From CAVTWH01 sp963738365 (GTDB lineage: Bacteria > Actinomycetota > Actinomycetes > Mycobacteriales > Micromonosporaceae): 64,000 bases of DNA. Position 1 is the first letter of the stretch. Each line of letters opens with the position of its first letter. Shown here piece after piece: positions 16,126 through 26,015 of this stretch. The translations under genes and the position numbers were made by a program. The notes under the pieces were generated by a model. The model worked only from the letters and a program-made list of their open reading frames with translations, searched no databases and was not told the DNA's origin. The DNA lies in the NCBI GenBank assembly GCA_963738365.1, contig CAVTWH010000006.1:62001-126000 (forward strand), read 5' to 3'.

Positions 16126-17016
16126 TCAGCCCGGCGGCTCGACGGCCTCCTCGCCGAGCAGGTCGAGCAGCGTGCCGCCGTTGCGCTGGGCCTGGTCGCC
16201 GCGGCAGTTGTTCATCACCACGTAGGTCCGGTCGGCCTCTGCGGCGAGCGCGCGCAGCTTCGGCGCCCACTCGCGCAGCTGCTCGTCGGAGTAGTCCCAG
16301 TCGAACTTTTCCTCCACCTTCTTGCTGGTCCACAGCTTGCTGTGGCCGTGGAAGCGCATCACCGCCGTGTCGGCCGTGGCGGCCAGCAGCGGCGGAACGG
16401 AGTTGCGGTACCCCTGCGGCATGTCCACGCAGACCCAGGGCAGCTGGTGCTGGCGCAGGAAGTCCAGCGTCTCGGCCGCGTTGTCGCCGTGGAACCAGCT
16501 CTCGTGGCGCAGCTCCACGGCGATGGGCAGCGGCCGGCAGCGCTTGGCCACCTCCAGGAGGTACTGCTTGTTGTCCCGGCGGATGGTGAACCAGGGCGGA
16601 AACTGGAACAGCACCAGCCCGAGCTTGCCGGCCTCGTGCAGCGGCTCCAGCGCGGACAGGAACCGGGTCCAGATCTCCTCGTAGACCTGCGGCTCCAGGT
16701 CGTTCGGGTAGATGTTGCGCTTGTCGGTCTCCGGTCGCAGGTCCTTGTACAGCTTCGCCGGCTGGGTCGGGTGCCCGGTCAGCAGGCTGAACGCCTTGAT
16801 GTTGAAGACAAACCCCGGCGGGGTACGCGCCACCCACAGCGCCGCGGTCTGCTCGGCCGGCGGCGAATAGTACGTCGAGTCGACTTCGACCAGCGGGAAC
16901 CGGGTGGCGTAGTAACCCAGCCGCGCCTGTGCACTGGTCGCGTCCTTCGGGTACCACCCCGAGTCGAGCAGGGTCTTGTCCGTCCACCCGGCCGTACCCA
17001 CCCGGATGCTGCCCAT
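16126..17016 (-). CDS. DUF72 domain protein
   Basis: 296 residues, TIM-barrel-like DUF72 family (YecE type). The N-terminus SIRVGTAGWTDKTLLDSGWY, FSLLTGHPTQPAK, LFQFPPWFTI, VELRHESWF and YVVMNNCRGDQAQRNG are the family blocks. The function is not known; a nuclease or sugar-isomerase-like role has been suggested for the fold only. ATG 17016 follows AAGGTGAGG, which overlaps the end of the LuxR-type gene 4 bases upstream, so the two are probably one operon. Confidence 0.92.
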   Translation of the reverse strand: MGSIRVGTAGWTDKTLLDSGWYPKDATSAQARLGYYATRFPLVEVDSTYYSPPAEQTAALWVARTPPGFVFNIKAFSLLTGHPTQPAKLYKDLRPETDKRNIYPNDLEPQVYEEIWTRFLSALEPLHEAGKLGLVLFQFPPWFTIRRDNKQYLLEVAKRCRPLPIAVELRHESWFHGDNAAETLDFLRQHQLPWVCVDMPQGYRNSVPPLLAATADTAVMRFHGHSKLWTSKKVEEKFDWDYSDEQLREWAPKLRALAAEADRTYVVMNNCRGDQAQRNGGTLLDLLGEEAVEPPG

Positions 17017-17020
17017 CGCC

Positions 17021-19774
17021 TCACCTTCCCGCCGGGGCCTCCGGCCGGAGGACCCGGGCCACCTCGGTCCGCGACCCCACCTCCAGTTTGCGGAGAATGT
17101 TGGAGACGTGCACGGCGGCGGTCCGCGGCGAGATGTAGAGCCGGCGGGCCAGCTCGGCATTGGTCAGCCCGTCGGCGATGAGTTGGGCGACCTCGCGCTC
17201 GCGCGGGGTGAGCGCTTCGGCGCCGGTCACCGCGCAGGCGTCGGCCGGCATGCCGGCGCGCTCGCGCACCGCCGCCAGCTGCTCCACCCGCCAGCCCGAC
17301 CACTGGGCCAGCAGCCCCGTCGCCGCGGTGATCTCCACCTGCGCCTCGTCCAGCCGGCGCTGGTCGTCCAGCCGGCCCAGGGCGAGCAGGCAGCGGGCGG
17401 CACCCACGTGTGCGCTGCCGCGGACCGCCGGGGGGATCACCGGGTCCGCGGCCGCGGCGCGGTAGCCGCCCAGCGCCTCGGCCAGGTCGCCGTCGGCCTC
17501 GGCCAGCTGCGCCTCCACCAGGGCCTGCCAGCTCGGCTGCCCGTCGCCGCCGGAGGCGGCCTTGGCCAGGTCACGGACCCGGTCCAGCGGTACCCCGCCG
17601 GCCAGCGCCGCGCTGACCAGGTCGTGCGCCAGGTCGCCGGAGCCGGACTTGGGGAACTGGCCCAGCTCGTCCAGCAGGGTCGGCAGGATGGCCAGTGCCC
17701 GGGCGGTGTCGCCGCGCCGGCAGGCCAGGTGGAAGGCGAGGCCGGCACCGGCCGGCCGGGGCGGCTGCTGGGCGGCGGTCAGCTCGGCCACCAGGTCGGC
17801 GGCCAGCGCCAGATCACCGGCCTCCAGCGCCAGGCCGGCGCGGAACACGCCGTGGTAGTTGGTCGGCCGGCCCCGGCGGGCGTACCGGCCGGCCCGCAGG
17901 CTGCCCTCGGCCAGCGCCTCCCGGGCGGCGGCCAGTTCGCCGCTGTCCGCCGCGACCGCGGCGATGCCCTGGAAGTAGGCGGCCACCGCGAACTGGTCGG
18001 CGCCGGCCTGCTCGGCGTCGTGGCGCATCCGTTCCAGCATCTGCGCCTGCTGGCTGGACTCCAGCGGCAGGTGGAAGGCCACGTTGTAGAGCGCCCGGCA
18101 GGCCAGGATCCACTCGCTGGCATGCTCGGCCTCGTCGGCCGCGTCGATGAGCAGGCGCCGCCCCTCGTCCAGCCGGCCGTCCACGGCGAGCAGGATGGAG
18201 CCCTTCTCCACCCGGGCGGCCAGCGCCGTGAGCGGCAGGTCGTACTCGGCGGCCAGGGCCAGTGCCCGGTCCGCCCAGGCCAGCCCGGTCTCCGTGTCGC
18301 CGCGCAGCATGTACGACTGGGCCACCGTGGCCATCGCCCGGCCGCGCTGCTCACCCGGCGGCAGCCCGTCCACCAGCAGCTCGATCTCGCTGGTCAGGGT
18401 GCGTACCCGGGGCTGGGCGTCGGTCTCCCAGGCCAGCCGGAAGAGCAGCACCAGGGCGCGTACCTCCTCCTCGTCGCCGTCGGCCCGCTCCCGCCAGCGG
18501 TGGGCGTAGCCGATGGCGTCGTCCAGCAGCCCGGCCAGCCAGGCCGCCTGGGCGGCGGTGGCCAGCAGCGCGGTGTCCCCGGCGGCCTGCTGGAGTCCCA
18601 GCTCGGCCAGTTGCAGGGCCGGGTAGACCGAGCCGCGGTCGAGGTAGCGGGCGCTGCCGGCGCGGGCCGCCGCCACCATGTCCTCGTAGCGTCGGGCGGC
18701 GTGCGCGTGGTGGGCCACCAGCGCCGGGTCGAAGCTGGCGCAAGGCCGACCCGGGCCGGCGGTGCTCAGCAGGGCGTCCAGCGCCGCCTCGTGCAGCCGG
18801 CGGCGTTCCCGACCGAGCAGCGAGGCGGTGAGCACCTCGCGCAGCAGCGCGTGCCGGAAGCTGAACTCGTCCTCGCCGGTCTCGGTCAGCACGCCCCGGC
18901 GGACCAGTTCGCGCAGCGCCCAGATGAGCGCCTTCTCCTGCGCCCCGGTCACCGCCGCCAACAGGTCGAACGGGATGCGCTGGCCGAGCACGGCGGCCGC
19001 CTCGACGATCCGCAGCGTCTGCTCGTCCAGGTCGGCCAGCTGCTGGCGGAGTACCTCGGCGAGGCTCCACGGCAGCGGCTGGTCGGCCAGCTCCCCGACG
19101 TCGCTGTCGGCGCAGGCGCGCAGCAGCTCCTCCAGGTAGAACGGGTTGCCCCCGGTGCGCTGGTGCAGCGCCATCACGGTGCGGTACGACGGGGTGGCGC
19201 CCCGGGCGGCAGCCAGCAGGGCGGAGGTCTCGTCCGGGGTGAGCCGGTCGAGCAGCAGGTGGGTGACCGAGTGCCGGCGGTCCAGCCGGACCAGCAGGGC
19301 GTCCACCGGTGCCCGGGTGGTCACCTCGGCCGGCCGGTAGCTGCCGATCAGCAGGCGCCGCCCGGGCCGGTCGGCGAGCTGCTCGAAGAAGGTGATGCTC
19401 TCCGCGTCGGCCCAGTGCAGGTCCTCGAAGACCAGCACGGCCGGGCGGTCGCCGTAGAGCGCTTCGACGATCTCCAGGGCCAGCCGCTGCCGGTCGGCGC
19501 CGCTGCCGCGCCCCGGGTCGGCCAGCGCGGCCAGCTTGCCGGCCGGCACCGGCTGCCCGTCCAGGGCGTCCAGCAGCAGCTCGTACGGCCGGCCCATGGA
19601 GCCGGGCTGCGCCTCGCCGCGCAGTACCACGGTGTCGGCGGGCAGGCCGTCGAGCAGCTCGAGGATGAGCCGGGTCTTGCCGATGCCCGGTTCGCCGGCC
19701 ACCACGGCGACCTCCGGGCGCGAGCTGGCCCCGAGTCGCCGCAACCGCTGCAACTCGGGGCCCCGCCCGATCAT
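17021..19774 (-). CDS. Large ATP-binding LuxR-family regulator (LAL/MalT type)
   Basis: About 917 residues. N-terminal AAA/STAND ATPase: IGRGPELQRL, Walker A VAGEPGIGKTRL (about 24-35), Walker B AVLVFEDLHWAD. A long TPR-like helical middle follows, and a C-terminal LuxR HTH: LTPREREVAQLIADGLTNAE, LARRLYISPRTAAVHVSNIL, RKLEVGSRTEVARVL. LAL proteins activate transcription when they bind an inducer, often a sugar or antibiotic-pathway signal; the inducer here is unknown. ATG 19774 overlaps the stop of the upstream small gene as TGATG, which supports this start over the in-frame GTG 19807. The next gene on the strand is the DUF72 protein. Confidence 0.92.
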   Translation of the reverse strand: MIGRGPELQRLRRLGASSRPEVAVVAGEPGIGKTRLILELLDGLPADTVVLRGEAQPGSMGRPYELLLDALDGQPVPAGKLAALADPGRGSGADRQRLALEIVEALYGDRPAVLVFEDLHWADAESITFFEQLADRPGRRLLIGSYRPAEVTTRAPVDALLVRLDRRHSVTHLLLDRLTPDETSALLAAARGATPSYRTVMALHQRTGGNPFYLEELLRACADSDVGELADQPLPWSLAEVLRQQLADLDEQTLRIVEAAAVLGQRIPFDLLAAVTGAQEKALIWALRELVRRGVLTETGEDEFSFRHALLREVLTASLLGRERRRLHEAALDALLSTAGPGRPCASFDPALVAHHAHAARRYEDMVAAARAGSARYLDRGSVYPALQLAELGLQQAAGDTALLATAAQAAWLAGLLDDAIGYAHRWRERADGDEEEVRALVLLFRLAWETDAQPRVRTLTSEIELLVDGLPPGEQRGRAMATVAQSYMLRGDTETGLAWADRALALAAEYDLPLTALAARVEKGSILLAVDGRLDEGRRLLIDAADEAEHASEWILACRALYNVAFHLPLESSQQAQMLERMRHDAEQAGADQFAVAAYFQGIAAVAADSGELAAAREALAEGSLRAGRYARRGRPTNYHGVFRAGLALEAGDLALAADLVAELTAAQQPPRPAGAGLAFHLACRRGDTARALAILPTLLDELGQFPKSGSGDLAHDLVSAALAGGVPLDRVRDLAKAASGGDGQPSWQALVEAQLAEADGDLAEALGGYRAAAADPVIPPAVRGSAHVGAARCLLALGRLDDQRRLDEAQVEITAATGLLAQWSGWRVEQLAAVRERAGMPADACAVTGAEALTPREREVAQLIADGLTNAELARRLYISPRTAAVHVSNILRKLEVGSRTEVARVLRPEAPAGR

Positions 19775-20103
19775 CACCCGGCTGGCTCCGCCACGGACAC
19801 CCCGCACGTGACCAGGCTACCGGCCGGGTACGACGCCCCGGGTAGGTGATTCTCCCGGGCGTCGCGGTGGTGGCCGGCCGGGCCGGGTAGGTGATTCTCC
19901 CGGGGGTCGCGGTGGTGGCCGGCCGGCCCGGGTAGGTGAATCTCCCCGGGGTCGCGGTGGTGGCCGGCGTTGCGCCGGCTGTGCCGCGCGGCCCGGCGGC
20001 CGCGCTGCACGGCGCGGACCAGGGCGGCGTCGTGCGCCTGTTCGATCAGCTCGGACTGACGCTGCCGGCTCAGGTCGAAAAGAATCTCCGGGTGCGTGAA
20101 CAT
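19774..20103 (-). CDS. Small basic protein with three 15-residue HHRD repeats, coupled to LAL regulator
   Basis: 109 residues, ATG 20103 behind GGGGGA. The N-terminal 40 residues MFTHPEILFDLSRQRQSELI then EQAHDAALVRAVQRGRR are an amphipathic, basic segment like small uncharacterised actinobacterial proteins. The C-terminal half carries three repeats of AGHHRDPRENHLPGP (bases 19840-19969) and a short unique tail. No signal peptide or membrane helix. Its stop codon overlaps the regulator ATG (TGATG), so translation of the two is probably linked. Function unknown: it could modulate or sense for the LuxR-type ATPase. Reality is supported by the ribosome site, the in-frame 45-base period and the coupling. 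Confidence 0.7.
   Translation of the reverse strand: MFTHPEILFDLSRQRQSELIEQAHDAALVRAVQRGRRAARHSRRNAGHHRDPGEIHLPGPAGHHRDPRENHLPGPAGHHRDARENHLPGASYPAGSLVTCGVSVAEPAG
19840..19969. repeat. Tandem 45-bp repeat, three copies
   Basis: Copies begin near 19840, 19885 and 19930 (GGGTAGGTGATTCTCCCGGG core). The period is 15 codons, so copy number can change without breaking the minus-strand frame. It encodes the HHRD repeats of the small protein. Confidence 0.9.
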
Positions 20104-20342
20104 CTGTGTCCCCCTTGGCTTGTCAGCCGCCCCGCTGTCAGCCGCTGTGCTGCCAGGTCTGGTGGCTGTCGGTTTCCTTCTTGACGAATCCATCCTCGAA
20201 AATCCGACAGCCCGGGACATCGGTAGCGGTTGCGTAACTGCGCGGCCGGCGACCGCGTACGCCCCACGAAACGCCCGGCTAGGTATGCCTATGACCGCGG
20301 TCACCCGCCCGCTCCGCCGACGGCCCCGCGCGGCGCGCTGCA

Positions 20343-20348
20343 TAGGAT
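20343..20348 (+). promoter_or_regulatory. -10 box for leaderless guaA mRNA
   Basis: TAGGAT lies six bases before the guaA ATG, with no ribosome site between. Transcription should begin at or next to the A of the start codon. Confidence 0.6.
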
Positions 20349-20354
20349 CGGTGC

Positions 20355-21902
<1,548 letters not shown>

Positions 21903-21920
21903 GCCCTCTTTGGCTCGGCT

Positions 21921-21993
21921 CCGGGTGGGGCCGGGGTGCCCACGCCGGGGCGTCAGGCTTGATCCCCGTCGTGGGCACCCCGGCCCCACCCGG
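21921..21993 (+). terminator. guaA terminator with 23-bp perfect stem
   Basis: Bases 21921-21943 are exactly complementary to 21971-21993 (core GTGGGGCCGGGGTGCCCAC), with a 27-base loop that can pair further inside. No U-tract. The rest of 21994-22239 holds no gene I can support. Confidence 0.85.
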
Positions 21994-22239
21994 CGGTGCT
22001 TGCGGCCGACCGGGGTGGGGCATCGGGAGTGCTGTGGCGGCGTGCGGTGCTCGGTCGCGTGGTGGCGGCGGGTCACGGTGTCGGCGAGGATTTTGTGATC
22101 TTCGAGCGGTGTCCGTGTAGCGCCGTGCCCGAGAGGACACCCACGGGTGGGTCTCGGGCCGGGTGCAGCCGCCGCTCCTGTCCTGTGTCCGAGAGCCCTG
22201 GTGTCACTGCGGCTTGCGGATTCCGGTGACCCGGGTGGG

Positions 22240-22563
22240 TCAGTCCTCGGGCTGGGTGGGCTGGGCAGTGGTGGGTGGTGTCGTGTGGGCGTAGCCGGGG
22301 GGCTGGTAGGCGGCGGCTGGTGGGTAGGTGGGCTGGGCAGGTGTGCCGGTGGGGTCCTCGGGCATGACGAGCCAGGCGATCAGGTAGGCGAGTAGGGCGG
22401 TGCCGCCGCTGAAGACGGCCAGGACGACGAAGAGCACGCGCGAGGCCACCGGGTCGATGCCCAGGTAGCGGCCGACACCGGCACAGATGCCGGCGACCAC
22501 GCGGTCGTCGCGGGAGCGGCGCAGCTGCTTGGACGGCTGCTGGGTGAAGGGCTGCTGTGTCAT
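22240..22563 (-). CDS. Small PspC-domain membrane protein
   Basis: 107 residues. PspC fold: LRRSRDDRVVAGICAGVGRY, then LGIDPVASRVLFVVLAVFSG and TALLAYLIAWLVMPEDP, i.e. the amphipathic segment and one to two membrane helices. The C-terminal tail is Pro/Gln-rich (PPAAAYQPPGYAHTTPPTTA). ATG 22563 has only a weak ribosome site (GTGGAGCC). PspC proteins act in envelope-stress responses at the membrane; a separate, larger PspC system is encoded near 29 kb. It stands alone here, divergent from the Nudix gene. Confidence 0.88.
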   Translation of the reverse strand: MTQQPFTQQPSKQLRRSRDDRVVAGICAGVGRYLGIDPVASRVLFVVLAVFSGGTALLAYLIAWLVMPEDPTGTPAQPTYPPAAAYQPPGYAHTTPPTTAQPTQPED

Positions 22564-22649
22564 GGCTCCACGGTGCGCTGCGGCGGGGTGACGGCGCCTC
22601 GGTGAGCCGCCGGATCCGTACCCTGACTTCTGTCTCCGGGATGACCCTA

Positions 22650-22667
22650 CTGTCAGCAATCCGACAG
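22650..22667. promoter_or_regulatory. Inverted repeat in the pspC/Nudix divergent region
   Basis: CTGTC-AGCAATCC-GACAG lies midway between the divergent starts at 22563 and 22710, a position fitting a shared operator. A second feature, GACAAT at 22696-22701, is 8 bases before the Nudix GTG and may be its -10 box (leaderless). Confidence 0.4.
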
Positions 22668-22709
22668 TACATCCCGCCCGAACGGTCAGCCTGCGGACAA
22701 TCATGTCTC

Positions 22710-23642
22710 GTGACGCCCGCACTGGATCCCCTGCGGCGTATCGCCGCATATGCCATCTGTCGCAACCAGGACGATGATGTCCTGCTGGTTCGCGCCTCCC
22801 AGAGCGCGGGTACCCCCGGTGTCTGGTCCCTGCCCGGCGGCGCCGTCGACCACGGCGAGAACCCCACCGACACGGTGGTCCGCGAGACCGCCGCGGAAAC
22901 CGGCCTCTCGGTGGCCGTCACCGGCCTGGCGGATGTGTACGCCGACATGCGGGCGCTGCCGCACCGGGGCGTCACCATCCACACCGACCGGGTCTTCTAC
23001 CGCACCCGGCTGCGCGGCGGCGCGCTGGCCGACCGGCTCGGCCAGCCCACCGACCTGGCCCGCTGGGTACCCCTGGCGGACGCCGTCGAGCTGCCGCTGC
23101 GCCAGTTCACCGCGGTGGCGCTCGGGCTCCCGCCGGCCCTGGCCGACCTGCGCCCCGACGAAGCCCCCGACTTCCCCTCCTTCTATGCCGTGCCGGGCCC
23201 CGACGGCCTGCACCGCGCTCAGCGCTTCGCCGCCTACGGCCTGGTCACCGACGTCGCCGGGCGGGTCCTGCTGACCCGCATCGCCGACGGCTACCCGGGC
23301 GCCGGCCGGTGGCACCTGCCGGGCGGCGGTACCGACTTCGGCGAGCAGCCGGGCGCGGCGCTGATCCGGGAACTCGCCGAAGAGACCGGGCAGCACGGTC
23401 GCCTGGTGGCGCTGCTGGGCGTGGCCAGCCACCGGGACGCCGCCTCGCTCGGCCCGGAGGGGTACCCCATCGACTGGCACGGCGTCCGCGCCTTCTACCA
23501 GGTCGCGGTGGAGACGGCGGGTGACCCGAAGGTGTACGACGTCGGCGGCTCCACCGCCGAGGCCCGCTGGTTCTCCCGCGCCGAGGTCGGCGGCCTCCCG
23601 GTCACCGAAGTCACCGCCGAAGCCCTGGCCGCCGCCGGCTGA
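22710..23642 (+). CDS. Double-Nudix hydrolase, copy 1
   Basis: About 310 residues with two Nudix domains. Domain 1 (residues 1-145) has the box GGAVDHGENPTDTVVRETAA-ETGL, where the fifth position of the RExxEExG core is Ala instead of Glu, so metal binding may be impaired. Domain 2 (about 165-305) has GGGTDFGEQPGAALIRELAE-ETGQ with the acidic residues kept. Nudix enzymes cleave nucleoside diphosphate derivatives; the substrate here is unknown. GTG 22710 is favoured because it lies 8 bases after GACAAT and gives a compact domain start (TPALDPLRRIAAYAICRN). A paralogue follows 127 bp downstream. Confidence 0.85.
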   Translation: MTPALDPLRRIAAYAICRNQDDDVLLVRASQSAGTPGVWSLPGGAVDHGENPTDTVVRETAAETGLSVAVTGLADVYADMRALPHRGVTIHTDRVFYRTRLRGGALADRLGQPTDLARWVPLADAVELPLRQFTAVALGLPPALADLRPDEAPDFPSFYAVPGPDGLHRAQRFAAYGLVTDVAGRVLLTRIADGYPGAGRWHLPGGGTDFGEQPGAALIRELAEETGQHGRLVALLGVASHRDAASLGPEGYPIDWHGVRAFYQVAVETAGDPKVYDVGGSTAEARWFSRAEVGGLPVTEVTAEALAAAG

Positions 23643-23757
23643 CCTACTCAGGCCGGCCCCGCCGGCCGCCGCCTTTTCGGCACGGCCGTGCCTCGTGCGC
23701 CCGCCGGGCTGCCGGCCGCCTGCTCAGCGTGGGGCGGTCGGGCGACAGTCGGCGCGT

Positions 23758-23763
23758 TAGCCT
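23758..23763 (+). promoter_or_regulatory. -10 box for leaderless second Nudix gene
   Basis: TAGCCT, six bases before GTG 23770, no ribosome site. Confidence 0.45.
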
Positions 23764-23769
23764 GCACGA

Positions 23770-24672
23770 GTGCGACAGATGCGGCGGATCGCGGCCTACG
23801 GGGTGTGCCATGACGAGGCGGGCCGGATCCTGCTGACCCGCGCCTCCGTGCTGGACGACGAGCCGGGTATCTGGGGCCTGCCGGGCGGCGGCATCGAGCA
23901 CGGCGAGGCGCCCGCCGACGCCCTGGTCCGCGAGTTCGCCGAGGAGACCGGGCTGGCCGTCGAGGTCACCGGCGTCCGGGACGCGGTCGCCGACCTGACC
24001 GTGCTGCCCCGCCGGGGCCTGGTGATGCACACCGACCGGGTGCTCTTCGACGTCCGGATCACCGGCGGCCAGCTGCGCCCCGAGCAGAACGGCACCACCG
24101 ACCTGGCCGAGTGGGTGGAGCCGACCCGGGTGGCGGGGCTGCGCCGCACCGGCTACCTCTGCGCGCTGCTCGGCCTGCCGGTGGCCGGCTCCGAACAGGT
24201 CCCGGTGGCGGAGGCCGTGGTCGACCCGGCCGCCAGCCGGCGCCAGCGCTTCGCCGCGTACGGGCTGGCCACCGACCCGGCCGGTCGGGTGCTGCTGACC
24301 CGGATCGCGCCCGGCTACCCGGGCGCCGGCAGCTGGCACCTGCCGGGCGGCGGTACCGACTGGGGGGAGGCGCCGCGCACCGCGCTGCTACGCGAGCTGG
24401 CCGAGGAGACCGATCAGCGGGGCGAGGTGGTCGAGCTGCTGGCGGCCACGGCGTACCACAATCCGGCGGCGCTCGGGCCGGAGGGCCGGCCGATCGACTG
24501 GCACACCGTGCGCACCCTGTTCCGGGTCCGGATCCCCCGGCCGACGGCGCCCCGGGTGGTGGAGGCCCGCGGCGGCTCCACCGCCGAGTGCCGCTGGTAC
24601 CTGCCGGAGGAGCTGGGCCGGGTACGGCTCAACGAATTCGCCCGGGGTGCGGTCACTGGTTACCTTCGGTAA
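23770..24672 (+). CDS. Double-Nudix hydrolase, copy 2
   Basis: 300 residues, same two-domain layout as the preceding gene (RRIAAYGVCHDEAGRILLTR and RRQRFAAYGLATDPAGRVLL begin the two domains). Box 1 GGGIEHGEAPADALVREFAE-ETGL is complete. Box 2 GGGTDWGEAPRTALLRELAE-ETDQ has Asp at the usual Gly. The two genes thus have complementary defects: copy 1 is weak in domain 1, copy 2 is altered in domain 2. The second domains share GPEG[YR]PIDWH, suggesting the same ligand. The GTG is probably leaderless. Local duplication is inferred from order and similarity. Confidence 0.88.
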   Translation: MRQMRRIAAYGVCHDEAGRILLTRASVLDDEPGIWGLPGGGIEHGEAPADALVREFAEETGLAVEVTGVRDAVADLTVLPRRGLVMHTDRVLFDVRITGGQLRPEQNGTTDLAEWVEPTRVAGLRRTGYLCALLGLPVAGSEQVPVAEAVVDPAASRRQRFAAYGLATDPAGRVLLTRIAPGYPGAGSWHLPGGGTDWGEAPRTALLRELAEETDQRGEVVELLAATAYHNPAALGPEGRPIDWHTVRTLFRVRIPRPTAPRVVEARGGSTAECRWYLPEELGRVRLNEFARGAVTGYLR

Positions 24673-24974
24673 CTGGAGTGTCGGAAATTCCCATCAGTGA
24701 CCACCGTGACAGCCGGCATCTGCGTCGATGGGCAGCGAGTATTATTGACGACGCGCAGTACGGTCGTGACGTCGGGTAATCAGCGATGGAAGGGGCCGTT
24801 CGCCGCGTGCCGGACGAACCAGCCTGGGTCGGACCGGACGGACAGGAAAAGATCCCGGTCGGGGCATCGCCAAGGCGTACCACTGTGTGCGATGGTGTAG
24901 CTCGCGAAACCGGGAAACCACAACGCTGGGACGCCCGCACGACCGATGAGGCGTTTCCGTACTGGAGGGAAACC
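24673..24974 (+). other. Upstream region of pssA, no gene seen
   Basis: 302 bases. An AT-richer patch with TTGACG at 24745-24750 (ATTATTGACGACG) could be a -35 element, but no properly spaced -10 box is obvious. The frame stays open upstream of the chosen pssA start to 24786; its protein (EGAVRRVPDEPAWVGPDGQE) shows nothing recognisable, so I treat it as leader. Confidence 0.4.
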
Positions 24975-25955
24975 GTGCCGAGAACCCCGTGGGTTCGGCG
25001 CCGCCGTGCGACCGACAGCCCCCGCCCCGCGGGCCGCCGGTGGGCCGGTCGACTGCGGCAACGCAGCTCGCTGGCGCGCCAGGCAATCCTGGTCAAAGTC
25101 ACTCGCCGTGGCCGCCGGACGACCACCGCGCTGCCGGTTACGGACAGTCACCTGCTGCTGCCGATGGATCTCGACCCCGCCGTGGTGGCACCGGTCAGCC
25201 CGGCCCTGCCCCCGCTGCAGCTGTCCCGCCCGACAGGTGGTGGCCCGGTCCGCGCGGTGCCGCTGCTGCCCGGCGCCCGGACCCCGATCCGCCGGATCCG
25301 CTTCGCGCTGGTCAACGCCTGCACGCTGAGCAGCCTCTTCCTCGGCATGTCGGCGATCTTCCTGAGCCTGCAGCACGAGGTGCGCATCGCCGCGCTGTGC
25401 CTGGTCGGCTGCGTGATCTTCGACGGTATGGACGGTGCACTGGCCCGCCGGCTGGGCGTGGCCAGCCCGTTCGGCGCCCAGATGGACTCGCTGGCCGACA
25501 TGTGCTCGTTCGGCATCGCCGCGCCGATCGTGGCCTACGCCGGCCTGCACGGCGAAGCCCCGGCCGCGGCGGTGGCCGCCGCCTGCGCCCTGGTGGCCGC
25601 CTGCGCGGCGATCCGGCTCGCCCGGTTCAACGTCTCGCCCAAGGACGGCCGGTTCTTCTGCGGCGTACCCACCACGATGGCCGCCGCCGTGCTCAGCCTG
25701 GCCATGCTGATGGGCCTGGAGCTGCCCGGCCCGGTCGCGGTCGGCGCCGTGGCGCTGCTGGCGCTGGCCATGGTGTCCAGCTTCCCGTACGCCAAGCTGG
25801 CCCGGATCGTCCGGCTGCCGGTCTGGCTGTTCGCCCTGCCGGTGGTGGGCTTCCTGCTCGACTACCGGACCACCTTCCTCGCCCTGGTCGGCCTCTACCT
25901 GGTCAGCGGCCCGCTGCTGTGGCTGCGCGAGCGCCGGGTGCCGGTGGCCGACTAG
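24975..25955 (+). CDS. pssA: CDP-diacylglycerol-serine O-phosphatidyltransferase
   Basis: 326 residues from GTG 24975, chosen for the strong TGGAGGG six bases upstream. A basic N-terminal extension of about 110 residues (RRRRATDSPRPAGRRWAGRL) precedes the membrane domain. The CDP-alcohol phosphatidyltransferase motif D-x2-DG-x2-AR-x8-G-x3-D-x3-D is complete (FDGMDGALARRLGVASPFG then AQMDSLADM, about residues 150-180), within six to seven helices. It makes phosphatidylserine from CDP-diacylglycerol and serine. The psd gene that decarboxylates the product converges on it across a shared terminator. The enzyme acts in the cytoplasmic membrane. Confidence 0.92.
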   Translation: MPRTPWVRRRRATDSPRPAGRRWAGRLRQRSSLARQAILVKVTRRGRRTTTALPVTDSHLLLPMDLDPAVVAPVSPALPPLQLSRPTGGGPVRAVPLLPGARTPIRRIRFALVNACTLSSLFLGMSAIFLSLQHEVRIAALCLVGCVIFDGMDGALARRLGVASPFGAQMDSLADMCSFGIAAPIVAYAGLHGEAPAAAVAAACALVAACAAIRLARFNVSPKDGRFFCGVPTTMAAAVLSLAMLMGLELPGPVAVGAVALLALAMVSSFPYAKLARIVRLPVWLFALPVVGFLLDYRTTFLALVGLYLVSGPLLWLRERRVPVAD

Positions 25956-25969
25956 CCACCGAACGACGA

Positions 25970-25999
25970 CGAAGGCCCCGGCGCGAGCCGGGGCCTTCG
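25970..25999. terminator. Bidirectional terminator between pssA and psd
   Basis: CGAAGGCCCCGGC (25970-25982), loop GCGA, GCCGGGGCCTTCG (25987-25999): a perfect 13-bp stem between convergent genes. Confidence 0.9.
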
Positions 26000-26015
26000 C
26001 ACTTTCCGGGCCGGA

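Noticed and set aside
19805..19807. GTG 19807 as start of the LuxR-type ATPase
   Set aside because: No ribosome site; ATG 19774 overlaps the upstream stop (TGATG) and gives the usual MIGR start.
16976..19849. A 957-codon plus-strand frame opposite the LuxR-type ATPase
   Set aside because: Antisense shadow of a gene with clear Walker and HTH motifs.
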